Source of the DNA: Nitrospiria bacterium
GTDB taxonomy: Bacteria; Nitrospirota; Nitrospiria; SBBL01; JAADHI01
DNA length: 37,797 nt
Direction: 5' to 3'
Assembly: GCA_945787655.1 (NCBI GenBank)
Contig: CALZIJ010000013.1
Span: 1-37,797 of the forward strand
This document shows positions 20,051-30,603 of the stretch, one piece after another. The notes beneath the pieces are model-generated. The model saw only the letters and a list, made by a program, of their open reading frames with translations. It searched no databases and had not been told where the DNA came from. Made by a program: the position numbers and the translations under genes. Positions within the stretch are counted from its first letter, which is position 1. Every line of letters starts with the position of its first letter.

Positions 20051-21061
20051 CTACATTTCTTCCTGAAGTTTTCGAAGCATATCTTCTATAAAAGGACGGT
20101 CCCGCAAACTCATAAACTCTTCAGGGAAGCTGACCACGGCAATATCCGCATAGGCATCATCCAGGCCTTCTTCTCCCTGATCGATATTTTTTAAAACCAG
20201 TGCGAACCTTTTTCCGTCGATAAGACGGGTATTATCCATATAAGGCATATCAAAATAGGAAACATTGAAACTGAGGTCACTTCGAAAAATACTCGCAACG
20301 TAATTCTTATGATCAAAAAAATCATCATATGCAACGATGTGAACTTTGACTTTGTCTTCATCAATGGCTTCAACCGTGACCTGAATCGACTGCATGCCGC
20401 TTAATTCCTCAAAATGGATCGGTTGATTAAAAGGAACCACGTCACTACCACAGGCTTCGTCAGTGGCGCGGGACAACAACCCGTCCTTTCCCATCAAATC
20501 ATCCATCGGATACAGTTTGATACATTTGATATCCCCGGTCATAAAATCGTCCCTGTAGACTTCACCAATTCTGGAAAGCATGGAGACTTGCATGGACGTC
20601 GTTGTCTGAGCGATATTCTTCAACTCCGACCTTAAATCTTCCCGGATTATTTCGTCGGATATTTTTTTTGTTCGTTTATACAGATCCTCAAACAGGGGCC
20701 GTGAGTGGAAGTATTCCTGGAAATTTTTAGCCAGCAAATTGAGGATAAGGATCTTCTCCCTGATGATTTCCTCAGAATTAATATCCTTTTCCTTGAATTG
20801 GCCAAGATATCCGGACAGCAAACTCTCAAACATCGTGGCGCGGATATCGGTATCAGAGCGCTCCCGCTGGGCCATGATTTCGGCATACACCTGGGCCTTT
20901 CGGTTGGCTTCAGTATTATTATGAACGAAGATGGGGATCAGAATTGATCCAATCAGGACCGCGAGACTCGCCAGCACTTTGGTAACGGATTCGAGTTTTT
21001 GCCATCCGTCCCGTTCTTCCTTGCTCTTTTTTTGACCAGGATCTTTCTCGGAATGGTCGAT
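20051..21061 (-). CDS. Hypothetical single-TM protein; probable start upstream of the annotated GTG, apparently at ATC
   Basis: ORF track begins at 20977 (GTG within the TM segment); the open frame extends upstream as IDHSEKDPGQKKSKEERDGWQKLESVTKVLASLAVLIGSILIPIF, and a GGAGG lies 7 nt before the ATC at 21061-21059. Confidence 0.55.
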   Translation of the reverse strand: MDHSEKDPGQKKSKEERDGWQKLESVTKVLASLAVLIGSILIPIFVHNNTEANRKAQVYAEIMAQRERSDTDIRATMFESLLSGYLGQFKEKDINSEEIIREKILILNLLAKNFQEYFHSRPLFEDLYKRTKKISDEIIREDLRSELKNIAQTTTSMQVSMLSRIGEVYRDDFMTGDIKCIKLYPMDDLMGKDGLLSRATDEACGSDVVPFNQPIHFEELSGMQSIQVTVEAIDEDKVKVHIVAYDDFFDHKNYVASIFRSDLSFNVSYFDMPYMDNTRLIDGKRFALVLKNIDQGEEGLDDAYADIAVVSFPEEFMSLRDRPFIEDMLRKLQEEM

Positions 21062-21076
21062 TTTAAAACCTCCGGA

Positions 21077-21370
21077 TTATGGCAGCTTCAGATCTTTTCG
21101 TTTTTTCTTGTTTGAAATACGGACTTTAAAGGACTTACCGTTTACTTCGAGCGTATATGCACCTGGATCCAGATCAATGGAATAAACGCCGCTTGAGTTG
21201 GTTTTTGTTTTTTTTACACCATCTCCCCCCTTTTTTTTAACCAGGATTTCCGCATTACCAACAGGCGTCATGTTCCTTCTTAGGACCTGCCCATGTAAAA
21301 CCACGGCGTAGGCGGTTTGAAGCCCAGTGAATAAAGTACTGAATAGAAGTGCGACAACAATGTATTTCAT
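21077..21370 (-). CDS. Small secreted protein with carboxypeptidase-regulatory-like beta-sandwich domain
   Basis: Signal peptide; GQVLRRNMTPVGNAEILVKKKGGDGVKKTKTNSSGVYSIDLDPGAYTLEVNGKSF. Confidence 0.7.
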   Translation of the reverse strand: MKYIVVALLFSTLFTGLQTAYAVVLHGQVLRRNMTPVGNAEILVKKKGGDGVKKTKTNSSGVYSIDLDPGAYTLEVNGKSFKVRISNKKKRKDLKLP

Positions 21371-21574
21371 CTTATTTTTTCCTTTTCCAGGATAAGGTTT
21401 CTATCTGAAGTGTCTATCCAGCCTGCATGAAGGTCTTAGACGTTTTTAATCGGGGGGGGTTATATGCCATATAAAAATATAAAAGTCAAAACAACTCAAG
21501 CACCATCCTGCTTCACATCGTATGCGAAAATCGATTTTATGCGCAGATTATAGACAATAATAATCCGCTCTAGG

Positions 21575-22123
21575 CTACCGCTGCCCCAATATATCGGTTT
21601 CTCTTCCGTCAAGGCTGATTTGATTATGCGCTTCCCAATAGTCCTCAATGCCCTTTTTTCCTTTTTGTTCGGCCCAGCGTTCCAGTTCGTCCCGTTCACC
21701 TTGATAGGCATAAAATGGCACTGCCATACCACAAGAGGTTAAAACCAGATCAACCGTCAAATCAATGATTTGACGCGAGCCGGCAATGGAAGGAAAATAC
21801 TGAACAAGCGTATGCCATTCCGGATCGCTTGGATGGATCGCATGCGCATGTCCATATAAACGAAGAATGACCGGATTACCTTCAAAAGCGCAGAACATCA
21901 CTGTCATCCGGTCGTGTTCTTGAAGGTGTGCGGCGGTTTCATTCCCGCTCCCGGTTAAATTTAGCCAAAGCACCCGGTTTTCATCAACAAGACGCAAAGT
22001 ATCCATTCCCTTGGGCGAAAGGTTTACGCGCCCTTCCCTCGCCGCAGTCGCCACAAAAAATAATTTCTGGGCCTGAATAAAATCTTGCCAGCGCGCATTG
22101 ATATGCTCATACTGCTTTGCCAT
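21575..22123 (-). CDS. Pyridoxamine 5'-phosphate oxidase-family FMN-binding protein
   Basis: FFVATAAREGRVNLSPKGMDTLRLVDENRVLWLNLTGSGNETAAHLQEHDRMTVMFCAFEGNPVILRLYG. Confidence 0.8.
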   Translation of the reverse strand: MAKQYEHINARWQDFIQAQKLFFVATAAREGRVNLSPKGMDTLRLVDENRVLWLNLTGSGNETAAHLQEHDRMTVMFCAFEGNPVILRLYGHAHAIHPSDPEWHTLVQYFPSIAGSRQIIDLTVDLVLTSCGMAVPFYAYQGERDELERWAEQKGKKGIEDYWEAHNQISLDGRETDILGQR

Positions 22124-22148
22124 AACCTCTCCCTTCGGCGGGCTGAAT

Positions 22149-23111
22149 CTAATCGATTTGAAAGACCTCGTTCACATCACTGAATGACGCACCGGGTCGG
22201 GGACCGCCGGCAAGGACATAAATTTTATGACCCACAGTCGCCGCGCCCAGCCCATGCCTCGATGTCGGCAGCGGGATCGCGGCTTCCCAACGGTCCTGCC
22301 CGGGAAGATAGGCATCATTGTCTGGAAAAGTTCCATTCGGCCCCTCTCCGCCAAACACAAAAATCCGCCCTTTTAATACCGAAGCAGCCGTACCGCTTCG
22401 GGGCTTTGGTAGAGGCATCGCCTTTTTCCATTGGTCCTTTTTGATGACATAGAGATCATGCCGGGCCATATTTTTACTGTAATCTGAATCCACCCTTCCC
22501 CCAATGGCTGATAATTTTCCGTCGATGACGGCCACGGCCAAGTGGTCTCTGGCTTTGGGCAAAGGGGCTTTTGAAGTCCACTGATTGGTCTTGGGGTCGT
22601 AAGCTTCATTGGCGTCAACATTTTTAAGCTTTCCCCGAAACCGGCCCAAACCGCCCACGGCATACAGTTTATTTTCCCATACCCCGACACCCAGGGCACC
22701 ACGCGCTGTCGGCATGGCCTGTTTTTCTTCCCAGCGATTTGCCGCAGCATCATAGGCAAAAACCCGATCGGAAGGCGTCCACAAAAAAGAACCCGTAAAC
22801 CCGCCAACCACATACAATGTTCCCTCGAGACTGGCCGCCGCCGCATGATGCAAAACCAAAGGAAGCGGGGCGATTTCCTTCCATTTCCCGGACGAGGGAT
22901 CAAACATCAGCCCCTCCGAGGTAACGCCCTTGCGGCCAATCCCGCCAACCACAAAAATGTTTCCTCCCGCTTCAGCGACGGCCACTTCCGTTCGTTCTTC
23001 CGGCATCGGGGTGGCCGTTTCCCACCCCGCCGCATTCGACGCCGCAGAGAAAGAGCCCATGAGGAGCATAATCAGAAACATGCAGAATGGATATAGAATA
23101 TATCGAAACAT
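22149..23111 (-). CDS. Secreted Kelch-repeat beta-propeller protein
   Basis: Signal peptide and repeated AAASLEGTLYVVGGF / GVWENKLYAVGGLG / AVIDGKLSAIGGR / SVLKGRIFVFGGEG units. Confidence 0.88.
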   Translation of the reverse strand: MFRYILYPFCMFLIMLLMGSFSAASNAAGWETATPMPEERTEVAVAEAGGNIFVVGGIGRKGVTSEGLMFDPSSGKWKEIAPLPLVLHHAAAASLEGTLYVVGGFTGSFLWTPSDRVFAYDAAANRWEEKQAMPTARGALGVGVWENKLYAVGGLGRFRGKLKNVDANEAYDPKTNQWTSKAPLPKARDHLAVAVIDGKLSAIGGRVDSDYSKNMARHDLYVIKKDQWKKAMPLPKPRSGTAASVLKGRIFVFGGEGPNGTFPDNDAYLPGQDRWEAAIPLPTSRHGLGAATVGHKIYVLAGGPRPGASFSDVNEVFQID

Positions 23112-23170
23112 GCTGTCATTTTAAGCCTGGCCTTTGAAAGGTGTCAAATCAGCATGCTTTGGATTTAAGA

Positions 23171-23199
23171 TTGATTGTCCTGTAGGCTTGGTGTATCCT
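23171..23199 (+). promoter_or_regulatory. Candidate promoter for the nitrite/sulfite reductase gene
   Basis: TTGATT - 17 nt - TATCCT. Confidence 0.3.
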
Positions 23200-23240
23200 T
23201 TTATTCAACTTATTTTACTGTTTAAGCGAGGATTTTTTGT

Positions 23241-25379
23241 ATGAAAGAACTTGACTCAAAACTTTCCCAGGCCATCACGCAAGAAATTGAAAACTTCAGT
23301 CAAATGGCTGAGCGCTATAACAACAAGGAGATGCCTGAAGAAAAATTCAAGCGTTACCGCTTACAAAACGGCATTTATGGTCAGCGCCAGCCCGGGCATC
23401 AGATGGTGCGCGTTAAAATCCCCTCCGGCTTGCTGGATGCGGATCAATTACGCTGTATGGCTGATATTGCCGAAAAATATTCAAGAGGCATCGGACATGT
23501 CACAACCCGGCAAGATATCCAGTTTCATTACGTGGTATTGGAAAATGTCAAAAGCGTGATGACTCAGCTGGCCAAAGTCGGACTCACCACCCGTGAAGCC
23601 TGCGGCAACACCGTACGGAACGTGACGTCCTGCCATCGTGCCGGTATTTGTCCCACAGAGCTTTTTGACGTGACGCCCATTTCGGAGAAAGTCGCCTATT
23701 TCTTGCTCTGGAATCCGATTAATCAGGATCTCCCTCGCAAGTTTAAAATTTCCTTCTCAGGATGCAAAACCGAGTGCGGTTTGGCCGCGATTCACGACCT
23801 CGGATTTATTGCGACTTCCCGTGAAGTAAACGGAACCACCGAGTTTGGCTTCAAGGTATTTATCGGCGGCGGGCTGGGCTCCCATCCCAAACTCGCTCTT
23901 CCCTATACCGATTTTCTTCCAATCGAAGACGTGCTGCCTTTGTGCGAAGCCACTTTAAAACTTTTTGACCAGCACGGCAACCGCCGCAATAAAAGCAAGG
24001 CACGCATGAAGTTTATCCTTGAACAATGGGGGCTGGAAACCTTTCGGGAAAAACTGAATGAAATATTGGCTGAATTGAAATCCTCCGAAAAAACCTATCC
24101 TCCGCTGCCTGATCCCTCTTTCAAGGACCAACCGGATTCAGCCACTGTAATCCCCGGAACCAACGGCATTCCCGAGGGCGACCCGGCATTTTTGCAATGG
24201 GCAAAATCAAACCTCATCCCGCAGCCCAATGAAACCTATGCGGTTCAAGTCAAACTGCCGCTCGGCGACATCACCGAAGCGCAGTTTAGAGGTCTGGCAG
24301 ATATCATCGAACGGTTTTCAACAAACGGCGCAAGAACAACGCATCAACAAAACATCATCCTTCACCGTATTACACAAGAAGACCTTCCAGCTTTTTACAC
24401 TGTCCTAAAAGAAATCGGGCTCGCCGATGCAGGCGCAGAGCGCATTGTGGATGTCATCGCCTGTCCCGGCGCGGATACTTGCCAGCTGGCCCTGACCAAC
24501 TCCATGGGCGTTGGCGGAGCACTGAATCAAGCCCTATCGGAACACCTGCCGATGTACGATGATTTGGAAGGGGTCCGCATCCGAATTTCAGGCTGTCCCA
24601 ACTCCTGCGGGCACCATCATATTGCGGGCATCGGCTTGCACGGCGTCGCAAAAAAAGTCAATGGAAAATTGGTGCCGCACTATCAATTTCATTTGGGCGG
24701 CGGCGTAGACGGGGATCATCCAACGCTTGGAAAATCTAAAATTAAACTTCCGGCAAAAAACATTCCTTCGGCCGTTCTGGAGCTCATTCGTCTCTACCGG
24801 GAAGAGCACCAGGATGATGAAAATTTCAACCAGTTTGTCGAACGATTCGGGCGCGAAACCATCGGTGAAAAGCTGGAGCAATTTACCACACTGGCTCCGC
24901 CGGACGAACGCCCGGATCTGTATTGGGACTGGAAAGAAGACAATAAAGAATTTTCTCTGGATGAAATCGGCCCGGGAGAATGCTCCGGTACGGTCATCGA
25001 CATGATCGAGTACGGCCTCCGCATGGCAGGAGAAACGATCGAAAAAGCCCAACAGTCGGCAGAGCAAGGAGACTATACCCAAACGGCCCAATTCATCAAG
25101 GACGCCATTCTTTTGGATGCCCGTTCCTTGCTCTATACCTATGGGACAGATTCTCCCCATGATGATCAAATTTTAAAAGAGTTTCAACAAAAACTGGTAG
25201 AGCAGGGTATTTTGAGCGAGCGCTTTGAAACATTCACATCAGAATTAGGCAAGTGGGCCGATTTTGGGGAATCGGAAGAAAGCGTTCGCCCCTTTCTAAA
25301 AGAGGGCATCGCCTTTATCCGCGAATGTCAGGACGCCTATGATCATATTGATGCCAAAATGAAACTTCAAAAAAAATAA
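23241..25379 (+). CDS. Siroheme nitrite/sulfite reductase (ferredoxin-type) with helical C-terminal extension
   Basis: VTTRQDIQFH, CGNTVRNVTSCHRAG, CPGADTCQLALTNSMG and ISGCPNSCGHHHIAGIG cluster motifs. Confidence 0.9.
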   Translation: MKELDSKLSQAITQEIENFSQMAERYNNKEMPEEKFKRYRLQNGIYGQRQPGHQMVRVKIPSGLLDADQLRCMADIAEKYSRGIGHVTTRQDIQFHYVVLENVKSVMTQLAKVGLTTREACGNTVRNVTSCHRAGICPTELFDVTPISEKVAYFLLWNPINQDLPRKFKISFSGCKTECGLAAIHDLGFIATSREVNGTTEFGFKVFIGGGLGSHPKLALPYTDFLPIEDVLPLCEATLKLFDQHGNRRNKSKARMKFILEQWGLETFREKLNEILAELKSSEKTYPPLPDPSFKDQPDSATVIPGTNGIPEGDPAFLQWAKSNLIPQPNETYAVQVKLPLGDITEAQFRGLADIIERFSTNGARTTHQQNIILHRITQEDLPAFYTVLKEIGLADAGAERIVDVIACPGADTCQLALTNSMGVGGALNQALSEHLPMYDDLEGVRIRISGCPNSCGHHHIAGIGLHGVAKKVNGKLVPHYQFHLGGGVDGDHPTLGKSKIKLPAKNIPSAVLELIRLYREEHQDDENFNQFVERFGRETIGEKLEQFTTLAPPDERPDLYWDWKEDNKEFSLDEIGPGECSGTVIDMIEYGLRMAGETIEKAQQSAEQGDYTQTAQFIKDAILLDARSLLYTYGTDSPHDDQILKEFQQKLVEQGILSERFETFTSELGKWADFGESEESVRPFLKEGIAFIRECQDAYDHIDAKMKLQKK

Positions 25380-25415
25380 CTCGACTGATGCAAAGATGAG
25401 TCACATGAGGACAGT

Positions 25416-25664
25416 ATGAGCGAAGAAAAAAAAGAAGATGTTTTACTCGACCTTTCAGGTGTAATGTGCCCCATGAATTTTGTCAAAACCAAACTTCAAC
25501 TCGAAGAAATGGACGAAGGCCAAATTCTGAAAGTCATCATTGACGACGGCGAACCGGTTCGTAATGTCCCCCGCAGCGTCAAGGCAGAAGGCCATAAAGT
25601 CCTTGAGCTGGATGATACCGGGGATGGACATTACAGCCTGGTGATTGAAAAGGTTGAATCCTGA
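25416..25664 (+). CDS. tusA: TusA-family sulfurtransferase
   Basis: LLDLSGVMCPMNFVKTKLQLEEMDEGQILKVIIDDGEPVRNVPRSVKAEGH. Confidence 0.85.
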   Translation: MSEEKKEDVLLDLSGVMCPMNFVKTKLQLEEMDEGQILKVIIDDGEPVRNVPRSVKAEGHKVLELDDTGDGHYSLVIEKVES

Positions 25665-25712
25665 TACGATACCGCACCGGCCCTACCCTTTGATTGGGAG
25701 CCATCACCGGAC

Positions 25713-26792
25713 ATGAGCGTCCATTCAACATATGATATCGAACGGTCTTATGACGAAAATTATGAAAAAGGCCCCTTTCTTGACATCGCACCTCCACCCC
25801 GGAAGATCAGACCCGAGCAATCCTTTCTGGGCTTTTCGGTCAATTCCAAAATTGGTATCCCTGCCGGCCCCCTTTTAAACGCCAACTGGATCATCACATA
25901 CGCAAAACTCGGCTTTGACCTGCTGGTTTATAAAACCGTTCGGACTCAGGCCAGAGCGTGCCACCCCAACCCGAATTGCATGTACCTCAATCAAAAACGT
26001 CCCCTTCATGAAGTCGATTTTAACCGGCAACTGGTGGCGAGCATGACTCCGCCAAATGATCCGGAAAAAATCAGTATCACCAATTCGTTCGGCATGCCGT
26101 CCCGCGCTCCGGACATCTGGCAAGCGGATGTTCAAAAAGCCAAAGCAGGGATCGGACCGGGACAGCTGCTCATTGTCAGTGTTGTGGGAACACCGGGAGA
26201 AGGCGACCTTCTAGCCGATTATGTCAGGGGGGCGGCGCTTGCGGTAGAGGCGGGCGCACCCGCCGTTGAAATCAACCTGTCCTGTCCCAATGTAGTCTCC
26301 CGCGAAGGCAGTATTTTTACAGACGCTGATTATTCATCCCAAATCTCAAAAGCCGTGAAGGCCGAAATTGGACCGGTACCGCTCATTATCAAAATGGGTT
26401 ATATCGCCGATCCCTTTAATCGGGCAAAGGTCATTGCCGAAAATGCCCCTTTTGTAGACGCCATCTCCAGCATTAATACCTTGTCTTTTGAAGTCATAAA
26501 CAATGAAGGAGAACCTGCATTGCCGGGAGAAGGCCGGCTTCGCTCCGGTGTTTGCGGTGCGGCAATCCGTGCCTGTGCACAAACCCAGACCCAGCATATT
26601 GTCTCCCTGAGAAAGCAGCACCAATATGGCTTTGCGATCATCGGCGTCGGCGGCATTATGAACACCACCCATATCACAGAATATTTTCAATTCGGCGCCG
26701 ATGCCGTGATGTCCGCAACCGGTGCCATGTGGAACCCGCTCCTTGCCTATCACTATTGGAAAGAGAACGCCACACCGTCTCCTGAACAATAA
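25713..26792 (+). CDS. Dihydroorotate dehydrogenase-like FMN flavoprotein
   Basis: [75 protein letters not shown]. Confidence 0.75.
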   Translation: MSVHSTYDIERSYDENYEKGPFLDIAPPPRKIRPEQSFLGFSVNSKIGIPAGPLLNANWIITYAKLGFDLLVYKTVRTQARACHPNPNCMYLNQKRPLHEVDFNRQLVASMTPPNDPEKISITNSFGMPSRAPDIWQADVQKAKAGIGPGQLLIVSVVGTPGEGDLLADYVRGAALAVEAGAPAVEINLSCPNVVSREGSIFTDADYSSQISKAVKAEIGPVPLIIKMGYIADPFNRAKVIAENAPFVDAISSINTLSFEVINNEGEPALPGEGRLRSGVCGAAIRACAQTQTQHIVSLRKQHQYGFAIIGVGGIMNTTHITEYFQFGADAVMSATGAMWNPLLAYHYWKENATPSPEQ

Positions 26793-26842
26793 CGATCCAT
26801 GAAACCCTTGTTTTTAATGTTGAACCCCGAACACTGTACACG

Positions 26843-28795
26843 ATGATTTCCCTGTCTCATGTTTCAAAAACATTTGGAGGACGCACACTATTCTCCGATG
26901 TGACCTTCCAGGTTTCACGCAAAGACCGAATCGCTCTGATCGGTCCTAACGGGACGGGTAAAACCACACTTTTTGAAATTATCTCCGGAAACATGTCCTC
27001 GGATACGGGGGAGATCGTCATCGCGAAATCTGCCCGCATCGGGGTGCTTTCCCAGGAAATCATCGACCATCGCGGTAAAACCATTTTAGATGAAGTGCTA
27101 TCCGGCGCCAAAAGTATCGATAAAATCACAAATGAACTACAAGCCGTCAATCTTCAAATTGAAAAAACAAAGGATCAAACGGAAAAATCCGCACTGGGCC
27201 TGCGTTATGCGGCGCTGCAAAGTGAATTTGAACATCGTGATGGCTACGCATTAAAAGCCCGCGTTGAAAAAATTCTATCAGGGCTTGGTTTTCAAACAGC
27301 GGACATCCAACGAAAAACGGACCAGCTCAGTGGTGGGTGGCGGATGCGTGTTGCGTTGGCGAAATTGTTGGTGTCACAACCGGATATGATGTTACTGGAT
27401 GAACCCACCAACCATCTTGATCTCGCCTCTTTAATCTGGCTTGAAGCCTTTCTCAAGGAGTATCCCGGAGGGATTTTAATGATCTCACACGACCGTGCTT
27501 TTATTAATGCACTGGTCAACCGGGTCTTTGAGCTAGATCAAGGGAAAGTCGTTTCATATACCGGCAATTACGATCAATACGATATGGTAAAAGCAGAAAT
27601 CCTGGCGATCGAACAGGCCACCTTTGAAAATCAGCAAAAAAAAATTACGCAGACCCAGCAGTTTATTGACCGCTTTAGGGCCAAAGCCACCAAAGCCCGT
27701 CAGGCCCAAAGCCGGGTCAAACAACTCGAAAAAATGGATGTCGTCACGGCACCGTCCAATCGAACGAAACAGATCAACTTTGATTTCCCTCAACCGGAAC
27801 GCTGTGGCAGAGACGTGATATCACTTTGTAATGCCTCTAAATCGTATGGCCCTAAAAAAGTGTTCGATGCACTCGACCTTGTTTTGGAGCGAGGAGAAAA
27901 AATAGCATTAGTCGGTCCAAACGGGGCAGGAAAATCCACCCTGATTAAACTGCTGGCGGGTGCGATTGCCCCCGATTCGGGGAGACGGTCACTGGGTAAC
28001 CAAGTGGAGGTCGCCTACTTTGGTCAACACCAGCTGGAAACCTTAAATCTTTCCGCTTCGGTGCTGGAAGAGATTGGATCAGCCGCGCCCAAATCCTCCC
28101 AAACGTTTTTAAGAGGTCTTCTTGGCGCTTTTTTATTTCAGGGTGACGACGTTTTAAAAAAAGTATCAGTCCTGAGCGGAGGAGAAAAAAGCCGTCTGGC
28201 GCTGGCCAAGTTACTGGTTCGTCCGGCCAATCTCATTCTTTTGGATGAACCAACGAACCATCTCGATATCCCCTCCCGTGAAGTCCTCAGCCAAACCTTG
28301 CACGCCTATACCGGCACCTTGTGCATGATTACACACGATCGCCAATTTATTCGGGAAATCGCGAATACCATTATTGAGGTAGATCAGGGCAAGGTCACCC
28401 GGTTTTCGGGAGATTACGACTACTATTGTTATAAAAAAGAACGGCAGGAATCCCCCCTCAAGGCCGAGGGTTCTCCCATCAAGATGGACTCACTAAAAAC
28501 TGGTGGACCCGACGAAAAAGTGCGGAAAAGACAAGAAGCCGAGGCGCGAAATCAATTATATCGCGCTCGAAAACCCTTGAAACATAAAATCGATAAGATA
28601 GAACAATCACTTGAGGTCAAAACACAAGCCTACGAGGACTGCGTCAACGCCCTTTCAGACCCTTTGCTGATCCAAGACAAAACCCGCTTTCAGGAAACCA
28701 TGCAGCGCCACAATCAACTGAAAAAAGAAATTGATGAAGAAACCACCCTGTGGGAAACACTTTCCCTGGAATATGAAGACCTGCTTTCCGAATAA
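26843..28795 (+). CDS. ABC-F family ATPase (Uup/EttA type)
   Basis: Two Walker A motifs ([18 protein letters not shown]), [30 protein letters not shown], two [11 protein letters not shown]-terminal coiled coil. Confidence 0.95.
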   Translation: MISLSHVSKTFGGRTLFSDVTFQVSRKDRIALIGPNGTGKTTLFEIISGNMSSDTGEIVIAKSARIGVLSQEIIDHRGKTILDEVLSGAKSIDKITNELQAVNLQIEKTKDQTEKSALGLRYAALQSEFEHRDGYALKARVEKILSGLGFQTADIQRKTDQLSGGWRMRVALAKLLVSQPDMMLLDEPTNHLDLASLIWLEAFLKEYPGGILMISHDRAFINALVNRVFELDQGKVVSYTGNYDQYDMVKAEILAIEQATFENQQKKITQTQQFIDRFRAKATKARQAQSRVKQLEKMDVVTAPSNRTKQINFDFPQPERCGRDVISLCNASKSYGPKKVFDALDLVLERGEKIALVGPNGAGKSTLIKLLAGAIAPDSGRRSLGNQVEVAYFGQHQLETLNLSASVLEEIGSAAPKSSQTFLRGLLGAFLFQGDDVLKKVSVLSGGEKSRLALAKLLVRPANLILLDEPTNHLDIPSREVLSQTLHAYTGTLCMITHDRQFIREIANTIIEVDQGKVTRFSGDYDYYCYKKERQESPLKAEGSPIKMDSLKTGGPDEKVRKRQEAEARNQLYRARKPLKHKIDKIEQSLEVKTQAYEDCVNALSDPLLIQDKTRFQETMQRHNQLKKEIDEETTLWETLSLEYEDLLSE

Positions 28796-28832
28796 ACTTC
28801 GGGCCTCCTCTCCATTAAAGAGTCGTTTTCTT

Positions 28833-29486
28833 TTATTTTGTTTTTTCCGCCGGAGGATGACGGTGCGGGAAATGACGAGGGAAAAAAGGGGAACGGTAAG
28901 GCCACGCGCCATATGGATATGGGATAAAAGGGCCACGGTAAAAATACGGGGGATAAAACGGATCGTAACAATCATGAACAAATGGAGATCGGCAATAGGA
29001 GTAGTAATGTGCGGGTTCTGAGCGTTCCTGCCAAAGATGGATATGAGCGGCAGATAAATAGGGGTAACGATACTCCATTTCTCCCAATGGTTTTTTTTCC
29101 TCTTTTATAATTTCTCCGACAATAGTGATTTCCCGCCCTTCTTTATAAATACCAGGGTCCAAAAACTGACCCGCCTTCTCCACAAGAAAACGTCCGGCGC
29201 TCTGATCGGTTTCCAAAGGCCGGTCCCTGCGTCCCAAGGGTTTTTGAATCACCTCTAATATCGTTCCCCCCTCATAAACAGTGGTTTGCAAAATGACGCC
29301 GCCGACGAGTACAGTCTTCCCGACTGACGCTGCGGGGTCCATAATCACCTCCTGAAAAGTCAGGTTGGGCGTAATGATGGGCCTCAAATCTTCCGGGACC
29401 GCCTTGACTCCGGAAAAACAGGCCGATAGCAACACCATCGGTAAAACAATCACCATCTGCTTCAGTTGAAATCTTATGCCCACCAT
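28833..29486 (-). CDS. Slp-family outer-membrane lipoprotein with His/Tyr/Pro-rich tail
   Basis: Lipobox LLSAC; GKTVLVGGVILQTTVYEGGTILEVIQKPLGRRDRPLETDQSAGRFL. Confidence 0.88.
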   Translation of the reverse strand: MVGIRFQLKQMVIVLPMVLLSACFSGVKAVPEDLRPIITPNLTFQEVIMDPAASVGKTVLVGGVILQTTVYEGGTILEVIQKPLGRRDRPLETDQSAGRFLVEKAGQFLDPGIYKEGREITIVGEIIKEEKKPLGEMEYRYPYLSAAHIHLWQERSEPAHYYSYCRSPFVHDCYDPFYPPYFYRGPFIPYPYGAWPYRSPFFPRHFPHRHPPAEKTK

Positions 29487-29723
29487 TAGAAACCCTTTTC
29501 TTAAAAAAGTACTGTTAATATTAGATCATGAAATTGAACAGGATCTCAAGGCTGAATTTTTTTGAACAGGAGGCCATTGGAATGCAAGAATTCTACTAAA
29601 ATGTAAATCATAAACATATTAATTATTATCCCCTGTACAATGACCTCTTCGCTTGATATTGAATACCCTCTCGTTTATGATCTTTCCGCGTTAAAAAACC
29701 ACTCTTGCTTTAAGGAGTCGCTC

Positions 29724-30584
29724 ATGAAACGCTATATGTTTCTTTCAGGATTATTCTTTGCCTCCCTTGTTTTTTCCCAGCCCAGCTGGGCGTCCAGCGC
29801 AACGCAATTTATCCGGATTCCGGCGACCCTTTTTGGCCCAAGTGGTCTTATGCTCACACAATCGATTGATACACTGCCCCAAAACGCGTTTGAATTTTCT
29901 TTGGGAGTCAGTGGGGAGGACAGTGACCAACCCAATAATTATACAGAACTGACGACTTACGCGACAATAGGAGTCGGGCTTTCCTCCAGCCTGGAAGCCA
30001 CATTACAAGTGCCGTATGTCGCAGACAGCAACAAAATCGGGAGTGATGAAAATGATATCGGAGATGTAAACCTCTCAATCAAGTGGCGTTTCCTAGATCC
30101 CAACACAAACCTCACTCTTCCGGGTTTTGCGGTCTCGATTACTGGATTCTTTCCGACGGGAGACCCTCAAAAAGGGATCGGTGAAGTGGACTCCTGGGGC
30201 GTAAAAGCGCTTTTGATTTCTTCTGCTGAAGTCGAGATCACCCTTTTTTCATACCAATTGCTGATGGGTGTCTATGCAGACGGCGGCGTATTTTTTCAGG
30301 ATTCAGGAGACCCGACGGAAGAACAGTATGGAGTCGTCAATCTTGGTTTTTTACTCCCCTTAAACGAAACCCGGCAACTTCAGTTATTATTAGAAGGTAA
30401 TGCGAAGGTAGACCGGCAAACTTTTGTCCCCGCAAACGCCAATGGAGATTATAAGGCCGTGACCTCCAGCCTCCGTTATGTGGCAAAACAGATTGCCCTG
30501 ACTGCCGGATGGCAGCACCGGTTTAATGAAAATCCCAATGATGACTCAGACCTGTTAATGCTCCAGGGAAGTTTTATTTTTTAA
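29724..30584 (+). CDS. Outer-membrane transporter/porin-like protein (MetA-pathway phenol-degradation-like)
   Basis: Signal peptide MKRYMFLSGLFFASLVFSQPSWA; amphipathic strands typical of an OM barrel; RBS aaggag. Confidence 0.65.
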   Translation: MKRYMFLSGLFFASLVFSQPSWASSATQFIRIPATLFGPSGLMLTQSIDTLPQNAFEFSLGVSGEDSDQPNNYTELTTYATIGVGLSSSLEATLQVPYVADSNKIGSDENDIGDVNLSIKWRFLDPNTNLTLPGFAVSITGFFPTGDPQKGIGEVDSWGVKALLISSAEVEITLFSYQLLMGVYADGGVFFQDSGDPTEEQYGVVNLGFLLPLNETRQLQLLLEGNAKVDRQTFVPANANGDYKAVTSSLRYVAKQIALTAGWQHRFNENPNDDSDLLMLQGSFIF

Positions 30585-30603
30585 CAGGTTCTATGGAATG
30601 GCT

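Noticed and set aside
21496-21732. 78-aa minus ORF overlapping the PPOX-family gene
   Set aside because: Alternative frame of a well-supported CDS; no independent evidence.
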